Assembly: GCF_003573545.1 (NCBI RefSeq)
Contig: NZ_QWET01000020.1
Span: 1-64,000 of the forward strand
Reading direction: 5' to 3'
Length of the DNA: 64,000 nucleotides
Source of the DNA: Mariniphaga sediminis
GTDB taxonomy: Bacteria; Bacteroidota; Bacteroidia; Bacteroidales; Prolixibacteraceae
The notes under the pieces were generated by a model that saw only the letters and a list, made by a program, of their open reading frames with translations, was not told the origin of the DNA and did no database searches. A program made the position numbers and the translations under genes. Positions 44,183 through 54,500 of the stretch are shown piece after piece. How positions within the stretch are numbered: the stretch's first letter is position 1; the number at the start of each line of letters is the position of its first letter.

Positions 44183-45430
44183 ATGAAAGTTTCAAAGTAT
44201 ACCCGGTTGGGAATTTTAATTGTTTTATCTATAACCGCACTAATCTGGGGCCTGAGCTACCTGAAAGGAAATGACATCTTTAAGAAAAGCAATGAATACC
44301 ATGTTATTTATAATCGGGTGGATGGCCTTTCCGGATCCAATGAAGTGATACTGAGTGGTTTTAAGATTGGCCATGTAAAAGAAATAAAATTTTTACCCGA
44401 CAACAGTGGCAGGCTTTTGGTTACTGTTATAATTGATTCATCTGTAAAAATACCCGTAAATTCGGTAGCACAGATTGCAAGCAGCGATATTATGGGAACC
44501 CGAACTATCCGGATAAACTTAAGCGAAGAAAGTGAATTTTATAACGATAATGACACAATTCCCGGGGATGTGGAACGTGATCTGAAAGAACAGGTAAGTA
44601 TGCAGGTACTTCCTATAAAAAATAAAGCCGAGGAGCTGCTCGGCACGATCGACTCGGCAATCACCGTGCTTACCGTAATTCTGAACGAAGATGCACGAAG
44701 AAACCTCTCCGAAAGTTTTGAAAACATCAACCAAACAATTTATAATATTGAAAGAACTACCGCCGACCTGCAGGAAATCGTATCATCGGAAAAGGAAAGC
44801 ATGAAAAATGTTATCACAAACCTTGACACAATAACAACTGTTTTAAACCGGAACTCCGGGGAATTTGAAAACACCTTACAAAATTTATCTGCATTTAGCG
44901 ATACGCTGGCTCAAATAACGGTATCTCCCCTACTCGGCACGATTCACGAATCAACGGAAAAAATCAATCTGTTACTGACGAAACTCAATAGTACAGACAA
45001 TACCGCCGGGCGACTCTTTAACGATGATGAACTCTACCAGTCCGTAAACCTGCTCACTGAAAATCTAAATCTTTTAATGACTGATATCCGGGCCAATCCC
45101 GAACGATACCTTAGTTTTTCTGCAATCGATTTGGGCCGGAAAGTTTACGTGAATGCCTCCGGAGAAAAGGCTGGCGATATTATTTTTAAAGTACATTTGA
45201 TATCGAGCGAGAACCGGATTCCGCTTGATTCTGAAAAGTTCAAAGGCTTTCAACCAGAAGAATATGAAGCCAGCGGAGCTTTTACATACCTGACCGGCAC
45301 GTCAAACTCTTTTTCCGAAATTCTGGATCTGCATAAAAAAGCGCTAAAACAATTTCCGGATGCGTCTATTGTAGCTTTTAAAAATGGCCGGCTTATAAAA
45401 CTGGAAAAAGCACTCAAATCGCTCCGGTAA
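44183..45430 (+). CDS. MCE/MlaD lipid-transport protein with extra C-terminal domain
   Basis: 415 residues. Membrane anchor (about 8-25), MCE domain (about 36-118, with V-D-G-L-S-G-S-N-E-V and V-A-Q-I-A-S-S-D-I-M-G-T-R-T-I-R-I), a helical/coiled part (about 140-300), and a C-terminal domain (about 330-415) that resembles the SPOR-like end of the amidase upstream (both close with V-A-F-x-N-G-x-L-I). MCE proteins form rings that carry lipids between membranes. MlaE/MlaF partners are not in the window. Confidence 0.85.
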   Translation: MKVSKYTRLGILIVLSITALIWGLSYLKGNDIFKKSNEYHVIYNRVDGLSGSNEVILSGFKIGHVKEIKFLPDNSGRLLVTVIIDSSVKIPVNSVAQIASSDIMGTRTIRINLSEESEFYNDNDTIPGDVERDLKEQVSMQVLPIKNKAEELLGTIDSAITVLTVILNEDARRNLSESFENINQTIYNIERTTADLQEIVSSEKESMKNVITNLDTITTVLNRNSGEFENTLQNLSAFSDTLAQITVSPLLGTIHESTEKINLLLTKLNSTDNTAGRLFNDDELYQSVNLLTENLNLLMTDIRANPERYLSFSAIDLGRKVYVNASGEKAGDIIFKVHLISSENRIPLDSEKFKGFQPEEYEASGAFTYLTGTSNSFSEILDLHKKALKQFPDASIVAFKNGRLIKLEKALKSLR

Positions 45431-45714
45431 TTAACGGATAATTGTTAATAGTGTTCTTTATGAAAAATTAATACCTACTACTACCTACCAGTTAGCCTGC
45501 TACTAATCAAAATGTTAAAAGCAACACACTCATTTACAGGGCATTAATTAATTTTAGAAAATTATATATTTTAAAGTCCTCATAACGAAAACAATAAACA
45601 GTTTTTAAAAAAGTCAAGTGAAAACGGATTTTTTTTTTAACTTTTTTTTCGCAATTTTTGCTTTCGGGAATTAAAAAGGGAATTTAGTAGAACCTCAAAA
45701 TCCAGCGAGTATAA
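45431..45714. other. AT-rich region upstream of dnaA, no clear origin
   Basis: 284 bases without a gene. Long T- and A-runs lie near 45600-45660, and short imperfect repeats CTACTACCTACCAG/CCTGCTACTAA lie near 45473-45505. I looked for TTATCCACA-type DnaA boxes on both strands and saw no cluster, so I do not call an origin. It should contain the dnaA promoter, but no exact TAnnTTTG was seen. Confidence 0.45.
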
Positions 45715-47160
45715 ATGAACAGCGAATATCAATCTGCGTGGGCTAAGTGTCTTGACATTATCAGGGATAATGTACCAGGGAGCAGTTATAAAACCTGGTT
45801 TGAACCCATCGAACCCGTCAAACTTGAAAACAAAGTACTAACCATTCAGGTCCCGAGTGCCTTTTTTTATGAGTACTTGGAGGAGCAGTTTATTGATATT
45901 TTACGAAAAACACTTCGGATGGTGCTGGGAAACGGCGCCAAACTGGAATATAATGTAGTGATGGGACCGGCCAACGGAGAAGCACGTGGAGGAAACGGGA
46001 CTCCCTTTACCGTAAGCTATCCTACCAACAACAATTTAAAAATTCAAAACCAGCCAATGACCATTCCCCTGAAGGGAGATGAAAAGAAAGCCATTAAAAA
46101 CCCATTTATTATACCTGGAATACAAAAATTGCAAATAGATCCGCAATTAAAACCCGATAATACCTTCGATAATTTTGTGGAAGGCGATTGTAACCGTCTG
46201 GCTCGGAGTGCCGGTTTTGCTGTGGCACGAAACCCTGGCGGAACTGCTTTTAATCCCCTGATGATTTATGGAAATTCCGGGTTGGGCAAAACTCATCTGG
46301 CACAGGCAATTGGAATTGAAGTGAAAGAACAGATGCCCGACAAGGTGGTACTGTATGTTAATGCCAATAAATTTCAAACACAGTTTACCGAGGCTACCCG
46401 GAACAATAACCGGAACGACTTTTTGCATTTCTACCAAATGATAGATGTACTTATTCTGGACGATGTACAGGAATTTGCGGGAAAAGAAAAAACACAGGAA
46501 ACATTTTTCCACATTTTTAATCACCTTCATCAAACAGGAAAGCAACTCATATTAACTTCCGACAAGCCGCCCATCGAACTGAAAGGGATGGAACAAAGGC
46601 TGTTGTCGCGCTTCAAATGGGGCTTGACTGCTGATCTGCAAACGCCTGACTTTGAAACCCGCATGGAAATACTTCGCAGGAAAGTATATAAAGATGGTAT
46701 TGATCTTACAGAAGATATATTGGAATATATTGCATCACATGTAACCAACAACGTTCGTGAACTGGAGGGTGCCCTTGTTTCGCTGCTGGCACAATCCATG
46801 CTTAACAGACGTGAAATTACACTTGACCTTACTTCGAAGCTTATCAACAAGTTGGTGAAAAATTCGAGAAGGGAACTCTCCATTGAGTATATTTCAAAAG
46901 TGGTGTGCGATTATTTCAACATGCCGGTAGAGTCGCTTCAGACCAAAACCCGGAAGCGTGAAATTGTGCAGGCAAGGCAAATTACAATGTACTTTTCGAA
47001 GAGCCTGACCAAATATTCACTGGCAAGTATCGGGGCGCAAATCGGGAATAAAGATCATGCTACCGTGCTCCATGCATGTAAAACCGTAAATAACCTAAAA
47101 GATACCGATAAAAATTTCAGGCAATACGTTGAAGATATCGAGAAAAAATTGACTATGTAG
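45715..47160 (+). CDS. dnaA: Chromosomal replication initiator DnaA
   Basis: 481 residues, standard. Domain I (about 1-85, W-F-E-P-I near 24), short linker, AAA+ domain with G-N-S-G-L-G-K-T-H near 183-191, L-I-L-D-D-V-Q near 246, and the arginine finger in R-L-L-S-R-F near 294; domain IV has D-H-A-T-V-L-H-A near 446. It opens the origin. The next gene starts with the last base of its stop codon. dnaN, recF and gyrB are absent, so this is not the classical dnaA-dnaN cluster. Confidence 0.97.
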   Translation: MNSEYQSAWAKCLDIIRDNVPGSSYKTWFEPIEPVKLENKVLTIQVPSAFFYEYLEEQFIDILRKTLRMVLGNGAKLEYNVVMGPANGEARGGNGTPFTVSYPTNNNLKIQNQPMTIPLKGDEKKAIKNPFIIPGIQKLQIDPQLKPDNTFDNFVEGDCNRLARSAGFAVARNPGGTAFNPLMIYGNSGLGKTHLAQAIGIEVKEQMPDKVVLYVNANKFQTQFTEATRNNNRNDFLHFYQMIDVLILDDVQEFAGKEKTQETFFHIFNHLHQTGKQLILTSDKPPIELKGMEQRLLSRFKWGLTADLQTPDFETRMEILRRKVYKDGIDLTEDILEYIASHVTNNVRELEGALVSLLAQSMLNRREITLDLTSKLINKLVKNSRRELSIEYISKVVCDYFNMPVESLQTKTRKREIVQARQITMYFSKSLTKYSLASIGAQIGNKDHATVLHACKTVNNLKDTDKNFRQYVEDIEKKLTM

Positions 47161-47759
47161 TGACAGATACCTACAAAACCATAAAAAGCAAAAGCGAAGG
47201 AAGCTTCAAAGACAAAGGAAGTAAATTCTTCGCTTTTGTTTTTCCTGTAAAAAATGAAGAAGAAGTTAAAGAGCTGTTAACCCAAATAAAAAAAGAACAT
47301 CATAGCGCCCGTCATCATTGTTACGCCTGGCGATTAGGTACGGAAGACATCCTTTTTCGTGCGAATGATGACGGAGAACCCTCCTCTACTGCCGGAAAAC
47401 CCATTCTGGGGCAATTGCAGAGCTTTGAGGTTACTAATGTTTTCCTGGTGGTTGTACGTTACTTTGGCGGGACATTGCTCGGTACAAGCGGTCTGATTAA
47501 CGCCTACCGGACAGCTGCAGCCGAAGCGCTTAAAAACGCTGACATTGTAACCCGAATTATAGAAGAGAACTTCCGGCTGAAATTCACCTACAAAGAGATG
47601 AATGACGTAATGCAGATAGTTAAGCAGGAAAATCTGCATATCACAGATACCCGCTTCGAACTGGACTGCCAGCTCAATTTTTCTGTCCGGAAATCAGAAG
47701 CTTCCCGGATAGAAGAGCTGTTCCGCAATTTTTACGGCGTAGAAATAGAAAGTACTTAA
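47160..47759 (+). CDS. YigZ/IMPACT family protein
   Basis: 199 residues starting with GTG that shares its first base with the dnaA stop codon. N-terminal UPF0029/IMPACT domain with H-H-S-A-R-H-H-C-Y-A-W near 44-54, D-D-G-E-P-S-S-T-A-G-K-P near 66-77 and R-Y-F-G-G-T-L-L-G-T-S-G-L near 101-113, followed by a short ferredoxin-like C-terminal domain (DUF1949-like). Cellular function not established; related to a translation-control regulator in eukaryotes. Confidence 0.88.
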   Translation: MTDTYKTIKSKSEGSFKDKGSKFFAFVFPVKNEEEVKELLTQIKKEHHSARHHCYAWRLGTEDILFRANDDGEPSSTAGKPILGQLQSFEVTNVFLVVVRYFGGTLLGTSGLINAYRTAAAEALKNADIVTRIIEENFRLKFTYKEMNDVMQIVKQENLHITDTRFELDCQLNFSVRKSEASRIEELFRNFYGVEIEST

Positions 47760-47830
47760 AATGGTGAAAAGTGTTAATAAATTGGTTAAAAAAACTGCCC
47801 TGGCTTCGCTTTCATTTTTCAGAAACCTTT

Positions 47831-48064
47831 TACATTTGAACTCATGATGCATCGCCAAAAAAATCACCGACTTTTTTGTGGCAGTATCGCCTGCCAAAAA
47901 ACCAATATTTTCATTTTCCGGCGCCTGGTCAGACTATTCCTTTCATGTTTCGACAAAATAAAAAGCACTATTGCTTTTCCAGAAAGCCGAAAGCCAATAT
48001 TTTATTTTTCTGAAATATTGGCTTTTTTTCTGCAAAAAACGGACATTCAATATATATCAAAATA
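47831..48064 (+). promoter_or_regulatory. pyrBI leader with candidate attenuator
   Basis: A -7 box TACATTTG (47831-47838) is followed by a leader of about 220 bases. It contains U-rich stretches, a small hairpin AAAAGCA/TGCTTTT (47961-47967, 47972-47978), then a strong terminator (47991-48029), 35 bases before pyrB. An open frame (47844-48065) runs through the terminator and ends with TAATG at the pyrB start. This layout is like the UTP-sensing attenuator of enterobacterial pyrBI. Confidence 0.6.
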
Positions 48065-48065
48065 A
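47844..48065 (+). CDS. Candidate pyrBI leader peptide
   Basis: 73 codons, starting ATG-ATG directly after the promoter box and ending with a TAA that overlaps the pyrB ATG (TAATG). It encodes a basic, aromatic-rich sequence with no known domain. It runs across the terminator hairpin, as PyrL does in Escherichia coli. The leader may be very short or absent, and the frame could be chance; I report it because of its position. Confidence 0.35.
   Translation: MMHRQKNHRLFCGSIACQKTNIFIFRRLVRLFLSCFDKIKSTIAFPESRKPIFYFSEILAFFLQKTDIQYISK
47991..48029 (+). terminator. Intrinsic terminator in the pyrBI leader
   Basis: Perfect 12-base stem AAGCCAATATTT (47991-48002)/AAATATTGGCTT (48013-48024), 10-base loop, then TTTTT. 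It lies between the putative promoter and pyrB, so it can only serve pyrB as an attenuator, unless it simply ends the YigZ-family transcript. Confidence 0.8.
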
Positions 48066-48973
48066 TGAAACGAGATTTAATTTCTATTACGGATTATTCG
48101 AAGGATGAATACCTGGAAATAATGAAACTGGCTGCGGAGTTTGAAAAAAATCCGAACCAAAACCTGTTGGAAGGGAAAGTAGTCGCTTCCCTTTTTTTTG
48201 AGCCATCTACCCGTACCCGGCTGAGTTTCGAAACTGCAATCAGCCGGCTGGGAGGAAGAATTATCGGAATTGCCGATCCTGGCAGTTCCAGTACGTCAAA
48301 AGGCGAAACATTACATGATACGATTAAAATGGTGAGCAACTATGCCGACCTGATTGTTATGCGGCATTCGTTGGAAGGAGCGGCACGATATGCAGCCGAG
48401 GTATCCCCGGTACCGGTAATCAATGCCGGTGATGGTGCCAATCAGCATCCCACCCAAACCCTGCTCGACATGTATTCCATTCTAAAAACACAGGGTTCGC
48501 TCGATAATATCAATATTTTTATGGTGGGCGATTTAAAATACGGGCGGACAGTACATTCTTTGCTCATGGCCATGTCGGAATTTGAAAATCCAATTTTCAA
48601 TTTTATTGCGCCTCCTGAGCTGCAGATGCCTGCCGAGTACAAAATGTTCCTGCGGGAAAAAGGAATTCGTTTTTTTGAGCACCGTGAGTTTACCGATATT
48701 ATCAGCGAAGCAGATATTATTTACATGACGCGTGTTCAGAAAGAGCGGTTTTCCGATCCGATTGAATATGAACAGGTGAAAAATGTGTACATCCTGCGTA
48801 ACGAGATGTTGGCCAAAACCAAGCCCAACCTCAAAATTCTGCATCCGCTGCCCCGTGTAAACGAAATTCACACTGATGTGGATAAAAATGAAAAAGCCTA
48901 TTACTTTACCCAAGCCCTAAACGGGGTTTATACACGCGAAGCTATCATTTCCCATATTATGAACCTCAAGTAG
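48065..48973 (+). CDS. pyrB: Aspartate carbamoyltransferase catalytic subunit
   Basis: 302 residues. [13 protein letters not shown] near 44-56 binds carbamoyl phosphate; H-P-T-Q-T-L-L-D near 127-134 and H-P-L-P-R-V near 259-264 complete the site. It makes carbamoyl aspartate in pyrimidine synthesis. Followed 6 bases later by pyrI, so the allosteric holoenzyme form is encoded. Confidence 0.97.
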   Translation: MKRDLISITDYSKDEYLEIMKLAAEFEKNPNQNLLEGKVVASLFFEPSTRTRLSFETAISRLGGRIIGIADPGSSSTSKGETLHDTIKMVSNYADLIVMRHSLEGAARYAAEVSPVPVINAGDGANQHPTQTLLDMYSILKTQGSLDNINIFMVGDLKYGRTVHSLLMAMSEFENPIFNFIAPPELQMPAEYKMFLREKGIRFFEHREFTDIISEADIIYMTRVQKERFSDPIEYEQVKNVYILRNEMLAKTKPNLKILHPLPRVNEIHTDVDKNEKAYYFTQALNGVYTREAIISHIMNLK

Positions 48974-48979
48974 AAAATC

Positions 48980-49450
48980 ATGAAGGACAACAATAAGAAA
49001 AAACTGAAACTCAAAGTCAGCGCCATAAAAGACGGTACTGTAATAGATCACATTCCCACACAAAACCTGTTTAAGGTTATCTCCATTTTGGGGCTCGACA
49101 AAATAGAGAACCAGATTACCTTTGGCGCGAATCTCGAAAGTGGAAAACTGGGCAGTAAAGCCATTATTAAAGTTTCCGACAGATTTTTCGAAGATGACGA
49201 AATCAATAAAATCGCCCTTATTGCACCACATGCCAAGCTGAATATTATTCGTGATTACGAAGTGGCAGAAAAAAAAGTGGTCGGGGTACCGAAAGAAATT
49301 ACAGGTATTGTTAAATGCTTTAATCCTAAGTGTATTACCAATCATGAAAAAATGACTACCCGGTTTAGGGTGGTAGCTACTTCACCCATCGCATTAAGAT
49401 GTAAGTATTGTGAAAAACATACTGTAGGGGACCAAATAAAAATGCTGTAA
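48980..49450 (+). CDS. pyrI: Aspartate carbamoyltransferase regulatory subunit
   Basis: 156 residues. N-terminal allosteric domain with G-T-V-I-D-H-I-P near 19-26 (nucleotide-binding histidine), and a C-terminal zinc domain with C-F-N-P-K-C and C-K-Y-C (four cysteine ligands, near 113-118 and 142-145). It binds ATP, CTP and UTP and adjusts PyrB activity. A terminator follows immediately. Confidence 0.96.
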   Translation: MKDNNKKKLKLKVSAIKDGTVIDHIPTQNLFKVISILGLDKIENQITFGANLESGKLGSKAIIKVSDRFFEDDEINKIALIAPHAKLNIIRDYEVAEKKVVGVPKEITGIVKCFNPKCITNHEKMTTRFRVVATSPIALRCKYCEKHTVGDQIKML

Positions 49451-49455
49451 AAAAA

Positions 49456-49489
49456 TCACCGGGATGTGTCTTCCCGGTGACGTTTTTTT
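49456..49489 (+). terminator. Terminator of pyrBI
   Basis: Stem TCACCGGG/CCCGGTGA (49456-49463, 49473-49480), 9-base loop, then a run of seven T. It starts 6 bases after the pyrI stop. Confidence 0.88.
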
Positions 49490-49490
49490 A

Positions 49491-49498
49491 TATATTTG
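49491..49498 (+). promoter_or_regulatory. Promoter -7 box of tRNA-Leu
   Basis: TATATTTG followed by CACC, an exact match to the Bacteroidota -7 element, about 48 bases before the mature tRNA. It directly follows the T-run of the pyrBI terminator. Confidence 0.65.
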
Positions 49499-49546
49499 CA
49501 CCTCGAAATCGAGCTGAGTACAGTTCAACCGTTCTTTTAAAAATCA

Positions 49547-49630
49547 GCCCGGATGGCGGAATTGGTAGACGCGCTAGTTTCAGGGACTAGTGTCCGCATG
49601 GACGTGCAGGTTCGAGTCCTGTTCCGGGCA
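49547..49630 (+). tRNA. tRNA-Leu (anticodon CAG)
   Basis: A class II tRNA. Acceptor GCCCGGA/TCCGGGC, D-arm with GGCGGAATTGGTAGACGC, anticodon stem CTAGT/ACTAG with loop TTCAGGG (anticodon CAG, reads CUG), a long variable arm (TGTCCGCATGGACG), and T-arm GGTTCGAGTCC. The discriminator is A; CCA is not encoded in full. Confidence 0.95.
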
Positions 49631-49633
49631 CAA

Positions 49634-49661
49634 AAAGAGGAGCTTTAGGGCTCCTTTTTTT
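49634..49661 (+). terminator. Terminator of tRNA-Leu
   Basis: AGGAGC (49638-49643) pairs with GCTCCT (49650-49655), followed by a T-run; it begins 4 bases after the tRNA. Confidence 0.8.
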
Positions 49662-49716
49662 GTATTATGTCCTGCTTACTGCCCAAATATTTTCAGCCGT
49701 TACAATGACAAAAAAA

Positions 49717-49747
49717 AGCCGGCAGGCTTTTAACAAACCCACCGGCT
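49717..49747 (-). terminator. Terminator of the second SusC/SusD operon
   Basis: On the minus strand AGCCGG pairs with CCGGCT, with two further G-C pairs inside, followed by TTTTTTT. It lies about 110 bases after the SusD stop. Confidence 0.7.
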
Positions 49748-49855
49748 ACTTTAACCCAAATTCTTCAGAAAAGCCTCTGCTCTGAACACGAAAACATTTA
49801 TTAAAATACTATATTCGTTTTCCATCGCGAGGCAAACCAGTCAGAACAGACTGTT

Positions 49856-51526
49856 TTAATAAGGCTTACCTGTATTTTGTAGTAACCACATTCGCGAGCG
49901 AATATCGTCTTTTGATCCTATCTGCACATATTCAGTTTTCTCCAATCTGTCAACAGCTTCATTGTACTTTTCAATATACGTAGGATCCGGTGGATCAGGG
50001 TTATTATAAGAATACCTAATGGGCAATAAAGGCTGACTTGCGTCCATTGGCGCATCAAAATCAGGATACCCTGTTCTACGCCAGTCGAACCATGGTTCTG
50101 GCCTGAACCACATTGATATATACTTTTGATGAATAATGCGTTTTTGCTTATTGGTGGCTTGATTTAAGTCAACCAATTCCTGACTATAAAAATTATCAAA
50201 ATCAAAACCTCCAACATAGTCATCGAATATGTCCCATTCCTCCATAGAAGCTGCTATGGCGTTTTTATAATGCGTTTCTGCACCAGTGATACCAAAGGCT
50301 CCAATAGCCGCAGCTTCTGCAAGAATAAATTCAACCTCAGAATAGGTAATAATCGTCATAGAAATTAATGGATTCGCATTTTCAAAATACATTTCTGTAA
50401 GTCGCGATAAGTAAGGGGAATATTTAGGCTCAACACTTTTATCGGGACCAGCATTATATTCCGTCCATGAATCTTTTCTACCAATTGGTAATCCAACATA
50501 CAGATGTGTATCTATATCGAAGCCGGTAGGATAAGGCAATACGTCAACAGAAAAGGTTTGTCCAAGTGGGTCGGTAAAATCGATAGTCGTTTCTGTACTA
50601 ACCTCCGTACTCCAATTTTTTTCTACGGGTCGTATCCACCTATACAATCTCGGGTCGTTTTGGTTTCTTAAAGTGTTCAGAAAAGGTTGACCCATTCTTC
50701 TGGCATAAGAAAGTTCAGAAGAGTTAAACGGCCCTCCTCGAAAAGAAGTACCTGCAGAAGTTCCAAGATAATACAAAAGAGCATTATCATCACTACTTGT
50801 GAAAACATTTTGAGCCGCATCCTGAAATTCCGCGTCTATATCTACACCTAAATCTGCCTTTTTATTGTTTAACAATAAACACATCCTGATCCTGAGAGAG
50901 TTAATAAACTTTATCCACTTGCCTTTATCTCCGTCGTACAACAAATCATATCCATCCAAAACGGGAAGTTCAGGGCCAGAAATTCCCTCCATCATATTCT
51001 TTGCTGTTTTTAAATCAATTAATATGGTTTCATAAATCTCTTTCTGTGTATCATATTTCGGGAAAATAAGACCTTCATCCAGTTTATTTGTCTCCGAAAA
51101 GGGAGCATCACCATAAACCTTCGTAACAAGATCCATAAGCACAGCCCTGTAAACCAACGCTGCTGCCTCAATAAAAACGTTACCTTCTTCCACGCTAAGA
51201 TCGGACATTGCTTGAACTTGTACTAAACTACTGTATATATCTTCCCATGGACTATGGCCTCCTGGCTGCCAATATAAAGCATTAAATTCCTCTGCTTTAT
51301 AACCGTCACCTACCTGGTAATACTGTAATAAGGAAGGCATCCTTGAATTCCAATAGCCAAAATCACTATATATAGATGCAACATTTTTAGTGCAAGTGGT
51401 CAATAAAAAGTTTGGTGAAAGCTCACTCACATTATTAGGACTCACATTTATTTCCTCAAAATCATCACATGAATTGACGATGGGAATGAGAGCTATTGTT
51501 AATAGAATTATAAATATTTTCTTCAT
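49856..51526 (-). CDS. SusD/RagB-like lipoprotein (SusD-like_2 type)
   Basis: 556 residues. Lipobox V-N-S-C-D (Cys20), then F-E-E-I-N-V-S-P-N-N near 24-33, the usual beginning of the SusD-like subgroup that pairs with STN-containing SusC proteins. The C-terminal part has W-F-R-P-E-P-W-F-D-W-R-R-T-G-Y-P-D, a subgroup hallmark. It binds the cargo at the cell surface. 11 bases after the SusC gene. The cargo may be a peptide or glycan; nothing nearby decides. Confidence 0.9.
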   Translation of the reverse strand: MKKIFIILLTIALIPIVNSCDDFEEINVSPNNVSELSPNFLLTTCTKNVASIYSDFGYWNSRMPSLLQYYQVGDGYKAEEFNALYWQPGGHSPWEDIYSSLVQVQAMSDLSVEEGNVFIEAAALVYRAVLMDLVTKVYGDAPFSETNKLDEGLIFPKYDTQKEIYETILIDLKTAKNMMEGISGPELPVLDGYDLLYDGDKGKWIKFINSLRIRMCLLLNNKKADLGVDIDAEFQDAAQNVFTSSDDNALLYYLGTSAGTSFRGGPFNSSELSYARRMGQPFLNTLRNQNDPRLYRWIRPVEKNWSTEVSTETTIDFTDPLGQTFSVDVLPYPTGFDIDTHLYVGLPIGRKDSWTEYNAGPDKSVEPKYSPYLSRLTEMYFENANPLISMTIITYSEVEFILAEAAAIGAFGITGAETHYKNAIAASMEEWDIFDDYVGGFDFDNFYSQELVDLNQATNKQKRIIHQKYISMWFRPEPWFDWRRTGYPDFDAPMDASQPLLPIRYSYNNPDPPDPTYIEKYNEAVDRLEKTEYVQIGSKDDIRSRMWLLQNTGKPY

Positions 51527-51537
51527 GATTATTAGGA

Positions 51538-54500
51538 TTAAAATTCAACGTTTATTTTAAAACCGATACTACGGGTATAGGGAATTACAGAGTAAAACTC
51601 ATATCCCCGTTCCTTACCCGCATCATTATCGTTAACAAGGGTAAAAGCCGTTTCCGGATCGACGAATACATTGTGCTTTGTCCATGCAAACAAATTTTGA
51701 CCTATCAAGGCTAAAGAGAGCTTTTGCAGTTTCATTTTGTTTACTATAGACTTCGGAAGATCATACGTAAGTGACAGCTCTCTTAACTTCACGTAAGTAG
51801 CACTGTAAAGATTAGCTGACGCCAGGTATCTGTCAACGCCCTTGTTCGCATTATACGGACTTAACCATATTGTTCCCGGCCCTCCAAAATTCTCAATATA
51901 TCCTCCTTCTCCATCCTCAATGACTCCAACAATAAAACTGGCATCATTAACATAAACTCTTTCTCCGGATGCGTTCACATAACTTCTATATTCCCTTGTC
52001 TCTTCATTTGGCCAGGGAAATCCCCCATATTGGGAATCGCGTCCTCCAATCCACCTGTTTATGTATTTATCCGGGTTTTCTCTAATTTGTTGTGCTATAT
52101 CTACATTCGGATCATAATCTGCGCCTCCATTAATTGATTCTGGAAACCTTCCATCATTCTTTCCTTGCCTCAAAGTTTCTGAATAGAATTCTCCTCCTGA
52201 TCTCCAATCAAAAACTGCAGTAAGGCTAAAGTTTTTGTATTGTATACTAGGATTTATTCCCATTTCAAAGTCAGGATTGTAGTTTCCAATTTTTTCGAAA
52301 TTATCAGGATTTCGATTTCTTTCAGGCTTGCCGTTGTTATATATTATGGGCATGCCATAATAGGGAGAATTAACATCCTCTACTTTATAGAAAGGAGCTT
52401 GATAAATATCTCCAACTTGGCCACCTGGATAAGTATAAAAATAAGCGTATCCTTTGCTATACCCAAAATATTCAATTCCTTCAGCAAGCTCTACAATGGT
52501 AGATCTGTTTCTGGTAAAATTAAATCCTATATCAAAAGAAAGATCACTTTTTCTTATAATAGATGTGTTAAGAGTCACGTCCCAACCTTTACTTCTTACT
52601 AATCCAGCATTTATAAGCTTACTGTTTGCTCCTGAAGTAATTGGTACATCAATGCCAAGTACCTGATTCTCATTATCCATTACATAATAGGTTGCATCCA
52701 GAGATAACCTGTTATTAAAAAACGACAAGTCAACTCCAATTTCTTTCGATGTTGCTATTTCCGGTTTTAGTTGGGCATTCTTTGCCACTTTGGAAATACT
52801 GGCTCGTTTTGCATCTCCCCAGTCCTCACCAAAAGTATAATACCTTTGAAGTTGATAAGGATCTACATCATTACCTACCTGAGCATAACCTGCACGTACC
52901 TTAGCGAAGGTAACCCATTCGGACATATCAAACATGTCACTTATAAGCATGCTAAGAGAAGCTGATGGATAAAAGTATGAACGGTTATCTTTGGGAAGTG
53001 TACTAGACCAGTCATTTCTCGCCGTTAAATCAAGATATATCATCTTTTTATAGCCTAGAGAAACCTGCCCGAAAAGACTGTTCACTTTCTTTTCACTCCA
53101 GGAATTAGTATATGTGACGGACCCAGGGCCACCATTTTGAACATTATATAAACCGGGAATAACCAGGTTAGTTGTCCCGTTAAAAATGTTATCGCTATAA
53201 TTGTATCGAAGATTTCCACCCAAATTAGCCGATAGGTCCAAATCGTTTAAAATCATTTTGTCATAAGAAAAAAGCCCCTCCCAATTTTGTTCTCTAGAAG
53301 TGGAGTTTTTTATATCAAAATTTCCATAAGGTTGCTTATTTGTATCCCATGGCCTTTGATTTGTAGCTTTTTGTACTGAATAACTTCGTAAATATTTTGC
53401 TGTAAAATGTAGGTCGTTAATAAATTCCCAATCCATTTGCACTTTATTCAATACGTGAGTACGGTTAAAAGCGGTTGTTGCATACTCCTGCATCAGATAA
53501 GGATTATTCCATCTTTCTTTCCATCTGCGTTGCACTACTCCGGTTTGCCCCTCCATCCACCATGTTTCCGGATTCTTATAAGGTGCCATATCAACCTGAG
53601 GCCCAATAGTTAGAATGGCTCTTGTTGGAGTAAGAAAAGAGTCATTAACATTTGGTCTGTTATCTGATTTTGACTCATTTACAGTCGTCATTAGCGTAAC
53701 GTTCAATTTATCGGTAAGTCTCATAGTTCCGTTTATGCCAATATTATTCTTTTTTAGATCTATATTTGGCATAATACCTGTGTTATCGTAATTACCCAGC
53801 GACACACGGAAATTAGCTTTCTCGTAATTCCCGGTAATAGCTAAATTATTTGATTGAGTCCAGCCGACTTGATAAAAATCCTTCTGACGATTTATATTGT
53901 TTTCATGTGAAACCAATTCGCTCGGACTATCCTCATATCTTTGGGTGGCCATAAAGCCATTATCTAACTTAGGCCCCCAGAATTCGTAAGCATCGTTTTC
54001 AAATACAAATGCACCATCTTGCCCTGAAGCAAACTCATTTTGAACAGGAAGATATTTATACGGAACATCAGCAATAACTGATGTATTGAAGCTCACCCCT
54101 ATACCTTTTTCCTTACCTGTACCCGATTTTGTTGTAATAAGTACAACTCCGTTACCTGCGCGTGAACCATAAAGAGCAGCAGCACTGGGGCCTTTTAATA
54201 CTGAAATTGACTCAATATCATCCGTATTTAAATCAGATACAGCATTACCCAGGTCAGCTTCATTAAATTGATTATCTGAAGTATTATTAATCGGTACACC
54301 ATCGACTACAAATAAAGGTTGATTGTCAGAGTTTAACGATGACGCTCCCCTGATTACCATGTTAACAGAAGAACCTCTAACACCGTATGTTTGAGCAATC
54401 TGCACACCAGCAACCTTCCCTTGCATCGAATTGAGAACACCAACCTGAGGTGTTTCATTTAATTCATCACCGCCAACTTCTCCCACTGAATATCCAAGTG

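Noticed and set aside
45431-45714. Replication origin upstream of dnaA
   Set aside because: No cluster of DnaA boxes on either strand; AT-richness alone is not enough.
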